Shown one piece after another: positions 8,000-13,442 of a stretch of DNA of 13,442 nucleotides (position 1 is the first letter of the stretch; the number at the start of each line of letters is the position of its first letter). A model generated the notes under the pieces. It was not told the DNA's origin. It did no database searches and saw only the letters and a list, made by a program, of their open reading frames with translations. Origin of the DNA: Candidatus Roizmanbacteria bacterium (GTDB lineage: Bacteria; Patescibacteriota; Microgenomatia; UBA1406; GWC2-37-13); assembly GCA_013334845.1 (NCBI GenBank), contig JAAXWV010000005.1, forward strand, positions 3,186 to 16,627. The letters are read 5' to 3'. Both the position numbers and the translations under genes were made by a program.

Positions 8000-10174
8000 C
8001 TACTGCGAAGCCCGCACAACCTCTATATTTTGAGATAAGAATGGCATCAGGACATTAATGAACCCGATGCTAAATGCTTTGTTTTCGACTTTGCAACCTT
8101 CTGCCCCAACTTGATTTTTAAGCAAATCCTGTAGGCTTCCTATTTGTTTTCCAGCAACCTGTGCAGCTATACCCGAGGTATTGATTTCTTTCTGGAGATT
8201 TGCGTCAATACTGAGTACAAGTGCCACCTTATCTGCTTTTTTTTCTGCAGACCTAACTGAATACATTATTTGATCAGTGGTTAGCTTATACCCATCCGGG
8301 ACATCACCCTGTACTAAAGAAACTATAGCTTCCTTCAACTGGGAGACTCTATATGAATATTGTGTGGTATTTACTGTAGCGGTAAGCGTAAGAGAGTCTG
8401 TCTGCTCACCAAGTTCCTTAGAGTAGTTTGATGTGCCTAACGTGTATTGCGTTAATGCAGGAATCGTTGCCGTTTCAATGACCGATCCTCCTTCAGTACT
8501 TTTTGCTTTTTGTGCCGCCTCAAGCACAGCATTTGCAAGATCGTCCATATCTTTTTTTGACACAGTTCTCACTTCTTTTTTCAATCCTCCGGAAAATGAT
8601 TCATCATTGATGGCATAATACGTTGAACTGGAAAGATCGCCTATTTTCAGACGTTTTCCTTTATCAAGGTTATATTGCGACCCAATATCAGCTGCGGTCA
8701 CTGTTCCGGTGTTCTTCCCAGGCTGTTTAACCCGACCTTGATCAATAATGACCTCAGAGGCTGATGCAACAGTCACATCATTATCAAGAGCATAAGATAA
8801 ATTGTCTATTGTAATTATCGAACCTTTAGAAAAAGTCTTTGGAGAATCATCGTAACTGTAAATGGAAACCCGTCCCTTTGCTTTCTCGCCTACTTCCTTC
8901 TGTCCTGAAGATGCTAATTGCTGTGAAATTTCAGCAGATGTAGTTGCAGCCTCAATTGTAATATCTCCACCGTTACCATTCAAATAGCCTGTCATGTTGA
9001 GTTCTTTTGAGATATGTTGAGAAGGCATATATACAAGCAACCGCACCTTATAAAAAATAAGTTGATAACAAGCGATCCCGGAAATGAGTATTATACCGAG
9101 TATAGCACCTAGCAGAAGGATGAATCTCTTCTTATTTTTTCCACCGGAAAATAACAATAACTGAGGGACCTTGATTGATGGAATTTTAAAGGGTATCTTA
9201 ATCTTTTTATGCTCTTTTGCCGGCTCTACGTGATGTACTGGCGCCACAGCAGTCTCTTCATTCGCTTTTTCTTCCTGAATGTCTTTATTAATAACGAACC
9301 CTAGCTCCTCAGTTTCTTCAAATACCTGTTCTGCTCGTTGAGGAGTAAGTTTTGTATCATCATGAGAAGATTTGTCAGTTTCCGACGATGCCTCAGCTTC
9401 AGGTTGAGAGGGAGGCACATCGACTGAAACGGACAAGTTTAGTTCCTGGACTTGAGAGCAGAACAATTTTTTTAAACCAGCACTTAACTGATGTTCCGTG
9501 AGCACTTCTACACGAGGGATTTGGACAAAAAGGGACTCTGGCCAGCGATGAGTATGAATATCGTCTGCTTGGCCTTTTATATCGATGGAGTCGTATAAAA
9601 CAATCCGGGAAGGTAATAAAGTATCAACATTCCCCGATTCGAGTATTGTCTCTATATCGTCAACTATTCGCTCAGTCCTGGCTGTACTTCGTAATAGAAT
9701 ACATTTACCTGCCTTATAGACCGACACTCCTATATGAGTTGCATCAAGCTCAACTAACACTGCATTAACAGGAGAAGAGTCATGTTCATGAAGATGCGCT
9801 GCGACAGCTTCTCGGCTTTCGATATAGCCGAGTGGTTTAAGCTCAAGCTCACGGGACAGTCTCTTAAAAACATCAAGATATTCTTTTTGAATACTCCCCT
9901 TTTGTTCATCAATCACATAAGAATAAACAAAATAGATTACCTGTTTTACCTCTCTTTTTGATTCAGATTCTAATTCATATAGTAGCTGATCTACCTCTTC
10001 TGTGAGATTGTCCCATCCGTTTGTAAGATTGACTTTTTTCTCGGCTAGGACCGTACACTGACTGGTGGATATTTCATAAATAAATCCATGTATTCGTTCC
10101 TCACGAAGTAATAATCCGAAATAAACCGGAGCTTGTTCAGGTGCTTTTTTGCCAAACATCGAAAATAATTTCAT
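8000..10174 (-). CDS. Single-pass membrane protein with actin-like cytoplasmic domain and baseplate-J-like extracellular region
   Basis: No named family is recognised for the whole 724-residue protein. Residues 15-245 alternate strands and helices like an actin-type (ASKHA) fold of the PilM/FtsA kind. VLVELDATHIGVSVYKAGKC (139-158) resembles the second phosphate-binding hairpin, but the glycines expected there are largely missing, so nucleotide binding is doubtful. Residues 250-325 are acidic and low in complexity, and 322-350 are Lys-rich. One membrane helix spans about 351-374. The outer part includes FSKGSIITIDNLSYALDNDV (448-467) and GTVTAADIGSQYNL (490-503). These resemble the repeating strand pattern of proteins annotated as baseplate J-like in candidate-phyla genomes. 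It sits 6 nt after the solute-binding-like gene and 18 nt before the sortase, which suggests a role in envelope or surface-appendage assembly. Domain calls are by eye. Confidence 0.55.
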   Translation of the reverse strand: MKLFSMFGKKAPEQAPVYFGLLLREERIHGFIYEISTSQCTVLAEKKVNLTNGWDNLTEEVDQLLYELESESKREVKQVIYFVYSYVIDEQKGSIQKEYLDVFKRLSRELELKPLGYIESREAVAAHLHEHDSSPVNAVLVELDATHIGVSVYKAGKCILLRSTARTERIVDDIETILESGNVDTLLPSRIVLYDSIDIKGQADDIHTHRWPESLFVQIPRVEVLTEHQLSAGLKKLFCSQVQELNLSVSVDVPPSQPEAEASSETDKSSHDDTKLTPQRAEQVFEETEELGFVINKDIQEEKANEETAVAPVHHVEPAKEHKKIKIPFKIPSIKVPQLLLFSGGKNKKRFILLLGAILGIILISGIACYQLIFYKVRLLVYMPSQHISKELNMTGYLNGNGGDITIEAATTSAEISQQLASSGQKEVGEKAKGRVSIYSYDDSPKTFSKGSIITIDNLSYALDNDVTVASASEVIIDQGRVKQPGKNTGTVTAADIGSQYNLDKGKRLKIGDLSSSTYYAINDESFSGGLKKEVRTVSKKDMDDLANAVLEAAQKAKSTEGGSVIETATIPALTQYTLGTSNYSKELGEQTDSLTLTATVNTTQYSYRVSQLKEAIVSLVQGDVPDGYKLTTDQIMYSVRSAEKKADKVALVLSIDANLQKEINTSGIAAQVAGKQIGSLQDLLKNQVGAEGCKVENKAFSIGFINVLMPFLSQNIEVVRASQ

Positions 10175-10180
10175 ACGTAT

Positions 10181-11683
10181 TTATTGTATTTTATATCGGG
10201 ATAGTATCTGGGAAACACCTTGTTTTGCTGTTTGCAGAGCTTCGGAATAACCAGAACCCTGAATAGTTGCATTTACTGCGTTCTCCAGATACTTAATAAT
10301 ATCATCATTTAAACCATTATCGTAAGTGCGGGCAGATAGAGGGAGGGAGGCATAGTTGTCAGCCTGCTGAATGACAGCACTAAGAAATTCATGGTTTTGC
10401 AGAGTAGGGCCAAGATCAACCCGAGAATATGGTTCACCAAAAAGTCGTGTCTTACTCTCCAGCTCAAAAAGCTTTGTCATGCTTTCTTTTGTGCTTAAAT
10501 ATTTGAGAAACTTCCACGATTCGATTTGATTTTTACTATTGCGCGACACGCCTTCTACCCAATAGGTTGCTATGGAAAGCTGGGCCGCTCCTGGAACACC
10601 AGGAACCTTAGCTACTTTAACTGAAAGGTCTGGCTTAGCTGCTTTTATATTTGTAACTACCCATGAAGGCGCTATTATCATAGCTGCTTTTTCTTCAATA
10701 AATGCAGTGGTAGAATCCGGCATTGTGTCATTCCAGAAATCAGTAGGAGCCTCAGCAAATTTACGATACACCTCAAGCGCCTGCGAAGCCTCAGTACTGT
10801 CCAATCGATTAAGATCTCCGCCGTTTTGAAGTAGCATGATGCCGAATATTTCAGCAAAATGCTGAATATTTGATGCAGTACCCAACGCAATTCCGGAAGT
10901 GAGTAACGAACCGTCTTTGTCCTTGATTGATAGCTTGGTAACACAATCTATAACCTCATCCCAATTTGTCGGCGGTGTACTAATACCTGCCTTTCTGAAC
11001 AAATCATCGTTGTATATAAGCACCAACCCATCAATCTCAAGCGGAATTCCATAATAAAACTTACCTATCTTAAGATCTTTACCCTGTACCGGATAAAAAG
11101 TTTTGTCAAATTCTGCCGTTGACATAATGTCAGTCGGCAAAGGAGCTGCAACCTCTTTTATTTCAGGAAGCCAGGTATTGTGAAATCGAAAGATATCCGG
11201 ACCTTGTCCATTTTTACTTCTTGCTAACAGTTTATCAAGATATTGTTGAGGCGCCATCTTTTGATACTCTATCTTTATACCTGGTGTTTTCGCCTCGTAT
11301 TCTTGTATTAAGGGCTGCATAATTTCCTTATCTTCCCATAGCCCCCAATATTGGAGTGTAACTTGCTTCACTGCTTTTTTCCCTCCAAAAACAATACTCA
11401 ACAGAATAAAAAATATAATCAAAAAAAAGACAACTCCACCTGCTACGATAATGTATTTAGTTTTATTATCATCAAAGCCAGTACTCGGAGCAACGTCCTG
11501 AGCAGGTTGGCTTTGCGCGAAACTGTCTTCAGGGTTAGAAACTTCTGCCGGGACTTCTTCAGGCTGCAAATCAGGAGTAGCATTTACCGGTCCGGGTTGT
11601 GAAATTTCGTGCGTTCCACTATCGAAGATTGGCTTTGGCTGCTCATTTAAATTTGGATCGACTTTTTGACTTTTTTCATCCAT
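10181..11683 (-). CDS. Membrane-anchored extracellular solute-binding protein, family 1 type
   Basis: The outer domain matches the family 1 (sugar-type) solute-binding fold. It begins VTLQYWGLWEDKEIMQPLIQ and continues with NGQGPDIFRFHNTWLPE, YGIPLEIDGLVLIYNDDLF and later FIEEKAAMIIAPSW, all characteristic of ABC-importer receptors. Numbered from the ATG at 11683 the protein has 500 residues. Residues 1-75 are Pro/Glu/Gln-rich and probably disordered in the cytoplasm, and a membrane helix spans about 77-99. This replaces the usual lipoprotein signal; no lipobox Cys is present. No ABC permease or ATPase is nearby, so it may sense or bind a ligand for the neighbouring wall enzymes instead of feeding a transporter. 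An upstream in-frame ATG at 11737 would overlap the divergent gene by 44 bp and is less likely. It is the first gene of the cluster. Confidence 0.82.
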   Translation of the reverse strand: MDEKSQKVDPNLNEQPKPIFDSGTHEISQPGPVNATPDLQPEEVPAEVSNPEDSFAQSQPAQDVAPSTGFDDNKTKYIIVAGGVVFFLIIFFILLSIVFGGKKAVKQVTLQYWGLWEDKEIMQPLIQEYEAKTPGIKIEYQKMAPQQYLDKLLARSKNGQGPDIFRFHNTWLPEIKEVAAPLPTDIMSTAEFDKTFYPVQGKDLKIGKFYYGIPLEIDGLVLIYNDDLFRKAGISTPPTNWDEVIDCVTKLSIKDKDGSLLTSGIALGTASNIQHFAEIFGIMLLQNGGDLNRLDSTEASQALEVYRKFAEAPTDFWNDTMPDSTTAFIEEKAAMIIAPSWVVTNIKAAKPDLSVKVAKVPGVPGAAQLSIATYWVEGVSRNSKNQIESWKFLKYLSTKESMTKLFELESKTRLFGEPYSRVDLGPTLQNHEFLSAVIQQADNYASLPLSARTYDNGLNDDIIKYLENAVNATIQGSGYSEALQTAKQGVSQILSRYKIQ

Positions 11684-11696
11684 ACTATAGATTATG
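11684..11696. promoter_or_regulatory. Ten-base divergent gap with possible overlapping -10 elements
   Basis: The two start codons (minus strand 11681-11683, plus strand 11694-11696) are 10 bp apart. On the minus strand CATAAT (11691-11696) could serve as a -10 that starts transcription at or next to the ATG. On the plus strand TACTAT (11683-11688) is a weak candidate that would also start at the ATG. Either both transcripts are leaderless, or each promoter lies inside the other gene. No Shine-Dalgarno sequence precedes either start. Confidence 0.35.
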
Positions 11697-13106
11697 ATAA
11701 CAAATCGGTTACGAAAACACATTGTATTTATCGTCATCGGTGTTTTCGTAGTAATGAGTCTGGGGATAGCGATTGGAGTTGGTTCCTACTATTTTCTCTC
11801 CCAAAAAAATAAACTTGCGAACCGTATTTACCCGCATGTATATATTGACCATATTGATGTGGGTTACAAAACAAAAGAGGAAGTAAATGCTTTATTTAAA
11901 AATAAGTACAAAGAACTTTCCCATTTTAACCTGACAATTTTGCATGAGAATGCCCCCATAGCGACATTTTCAGCCGCCCAGCTCAATCTCAAAATTAATA
12001 TTGACGAGATTACTGAACGAGCCTATCTGATAGCACGCTCGCCAAATAACATTTCACGTTTTCACCAACAGCTCGCCTCCATTTTCAACTATGGGCACTA
12101 TGTCTTCACCACCAAGATTGATTATGATAAGACGGTAGTTCGTGACTTCATCGCTTCTATAGAAGATCAATACAATAAGCCGGCCAAAAACGCATTGTTT
12201 ACTTTTGAGAACGGTAAAGTAAGCACCTTCCGTACCGATGAGAAAGGGACGAAAATTCTTTCTGATAAGTTGCTTGCTGATGTAGATACGAATATCGAAA
12301 ATTTGCATAAGAAAGTCGAGAGCAAGACTCAGATACTCCAACATCAGATTATCGAACCCGAAATATCACTAAGTAAAGCGAATAATTTTGGTATTGAAGA
12401 ATTGATTGGAGAGGGTAAATCAAATTACACTCACAGCATTCCAGGGCGAGTACACAACGTAATTCTAGCTGCGTCAAAATTTCATGGGGTAATGATTCCA
12501 CAGGGGAAGACATTCTCATTTGATGAGGTGATCGGTGATATTTCTGCGCTGACAGGATACCAACCAGCATATGTAATTAAAAACGGAAAGACGGTGCTAG
12601 GCGATGGCGGCGGCGTATGCCAAGTATCTACAACTATGTTCCGCGCCGCTTTAAATGCCGGATTGCCTATCGTAGAGCGGCATGCTCACGCATACCGGGT
12701 TGGGTATTACGAAAATGACTCGGGCCCAGGCTTTGATGCAACTATTTTTGCCCCGTCAGTTGATCTAAAAGTTAAAAATGATACGCCTGGTGCGATTCTC
12801 ATTCAGACTGAGGTCGATCAAGACCATAACATTCTTACCTTTAAGCTCTACGGAAAGAAGGATAGTCGCAAAGTGGAGATATCTCCTGCCAGCGTCTACA
12901 ATTATCAACCTGCGCCGCCTGCGGTATATCAGGATGATCCAACATTAAAACGAGGGGAAACCAAGCAGGTAGATTATTCTGCAAGTGGAGCTAGTGCCTC
13001 GTTTAATTATAAAGTGACAAAGAACGATTCAATTCTTGTTGATACGAAGTTTGTATCAGACTATAAACCGTGGGCAGCCGTCTACTTAGTCGGTACGGCA
13101 GACTAA
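11694..13106 (+). CDS. VanW-domain cell-wall protein with N-terminal peptidoglycan-binding-like region and C-terminal G5-like domain
   Basis: VanW-domain proteins are membrane-anchored envelope proteins found with peptidoglycan enzymes; the biochemical role of the domain is not established. The 470-residue protein has a basic start (MITNRLRKH) and one membrane helix (10-36). A region at about 45-225 begins with IDHIDVGYKTKEEV, resembling the putative peptidoglycan-binding domain common in this family. The VanW domain spans about 243-395, with the signature GDGGGVCQVSTTMFRAAL (303-320) followed by ERHAHAYRVGYY (328-339). The C-terminal 415-466 looks like a G5 domain, a module associated with binding cell-wall sugars. 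The ATG is the first possible start, since an in-frame TAG lies two codons upstream. It is divergent from the cluster encoding the sortase and penicillin-binding protein, which fits a shared role in wall maintenance. Confidence 0.92.
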   Translation: MITNRLRKHIVFIVIGVFVVMSLGIAIGVGSYYFLSQKNKLANRIYPHVYIDHIDVGYKTKEEVNALFKNKYKELSHFNLTILHENAPIATFSAAQLNLKINIDEITERAYLIARSPNNISRFHQQLASIFNYGHYVFTTKIDYDKTVVRDFIASIEDQYNKPAKNALFTFENGKVSTFRTDEKGTKILSDKLLADVDTNIENLHKKVESKTQILQHQIIEPEISLSKANNFGIEELIGEGKSNYTHSIPGRVHNVILAASKFHGVMIPQGKTFSFDEVIGDISALTGYQPAYVIKNGKTVLGDGGGVCQVSTTMFRAALNAGLPIVERHAHAYRVGYYENDSGPGFDATIFAPSVDLKVKNDTPGAILIQTEVDQDHNILTFKLYGKKDSRKVEISPASVYNYQPAPPAVYQDDPTLKRGETKQVDYSASGASASFNYKVTKNDSILVDTKFVSDYKPWAAVYLVGTAD

Positions 13107-13126
13107 ACTTATCTAAACCAGTCTGC
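13098..13126 (+). terminator. Weak hairpin at the end of the VanW gene
   Basis: GCAGACT (13098-13104, ending in the stop codon) pairs perfectly with AGTCTGC (13120-13126), giving a 7-bp stem and a 15-nt loop. No U-run follows directly; the nearest T-rich stretch is CTTTATTTTTA about 25 nt downstream. It could help end transcription or protect the 3' end, but it is not a classic intrinsic terminator. The rest of 13107-13200 is AT-rich and shows no gene. Confidence 0.3.
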
Positions 13127-13201
13127 TCTTCCGAGACGATAATTAAGATCTTTATTTTTACTAAACTTGGATTAATTAGTCTAGCTCAACTTGCATCAAC
13201 G

Positions 13202-13442
13202 CAAGGCGGCTACGGGCTTTGGTTACAGCTAACCGTATTTTGGGGCAAGCGTTTCACCCTGTTTGGCGAGGCGCGCAATGACAGCACGCATCACAAAAAG
13301 GAGCCTCACGCGATGCTGATGTCCTTCCGCAAGATCAAGGGCAACATCAGCATTCATCACAACCTCCTCTTCAGCAGCCGCGACCGCCATCCGACGCTCG
13401 GCGGCTATCCACCGCCGCGGAGCGATGCGAACTCGATCTTCG
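13202..13442 (+). CDS. Pectate-lyase-like beta-helix protein fragment with no start codon
   Basis: One frame stays open to the right edge and reads like the core of a polysaccharide lyase family 1 type protein: LTVFWGKRFTLFGEA, then NDSTHHKKEPHAMLMSF, then GNISIHHNLLFSSRDRHPTLGG. The HHNL...SRxRxP pattern is typical of pectate-lyase-like right-handed beta-helix enzymes, which cleave uronic-acid polysaccharides outside the cell. No ATG, GTG or TTG occurs in this frame between 13107 and 13313. The ATG at 13313 lies inside the conserved region and cannot be the true start, although AAGGAG precedes it. The signal peptide and N-terminal coils are therefore missing. Base composition is about 59% GC against about 33% in the preceding 94 bases. 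This may be a truncated acquired gene, a pseudogene or an assembly join; the family call is moderate. Confidence 0.55.

Noticed and set aside
11130..11150. LPTD in the solute-binding protein as a sortase motif
   Set aside because: It is internal, within the folded domain, with no following C-terminal helix and basic tail.
11684..11737. ATG at 11737 as the start of the solute-binding protein
   Set aside because: It would overlap the divergent VanW gene by 44 bp and would add 18 residues not expected before the disordered tail.
13313..13442. ATG at 13313 with AAGGAG nine bases upstream as a real gene start
   Set aside because: The lyase-like similarity continues in frame well upstream of it, so the good ribosome-binding match is probably chance.

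Overview
The window looks like a chromosomal fragment from a member of the candidate phyla radiation (Patescibacteria). The signs are a class I lysyl-tRNA synthetase, very tight gene packing (ATGA overlaps, a convergent overlap, spacers of 6-30 nt), few recognisable Shine-Dalgarno sequences, and a cluster of a sortase, a bifunctional penicillin-binding protein and a VanW-domain protein. TGA is used as a stop (for example at the end of lysS), so the code is standard. A finer lineage cannot be read from the sequence.

Layout. Positions 2-193 are the 3' end of a histone-deacetylase/acetylpolyamine-amidohydrolase gene, relatively GC-rich (about 54%). Positions 194-393 are non-coding and hold a composite palindromic repeat (252-353). 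Two overlapping plus-strand genes follow: class I lysS (394-2007) and an RdgB/HAM1-type house-cleaning pyrophosphatase (2004-2615). They run convergently into a minus-strand pair, serS (3552-4811) and a SAMHD1-like HD phosphohydrolase (2593-3555), which also overlap by ATGA.

Positions 4898-11683 form a minus-strand envelope cluster. In transcription order it holds a membrane-anchored solute-binding-like protein, a large single-pass protein with an actin-like (PilM/FtsA-like) cytoplasmic domain and a baseplate-J-like outer region, a sortase, and a bifunctional class A penicillin-binding protein. A VanW-domain protein (11694-13106) is transcribed divergently from it, with only 10 bp between the two start codons. 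The likely theme is peptidoglycan assembly and surface-protein handling. The actin-like/baseplate-J-like protein and the anchored solute-binding protein are the least understood parts.

Positions 13107-13200 are AT-rich (about 33% GC) and non-coding. From about 13200 to the end the sequence jumps to about 59% GC and reads as an internal piece of a pectate-lyase-like beta-helix protein with no start codon. This edge may be a recent insertion, a broken gene or an assembly join, and should be checked before biological use is made of it. No tRNA, rRNA, CRISPR array, transposase or phage gene was seen.
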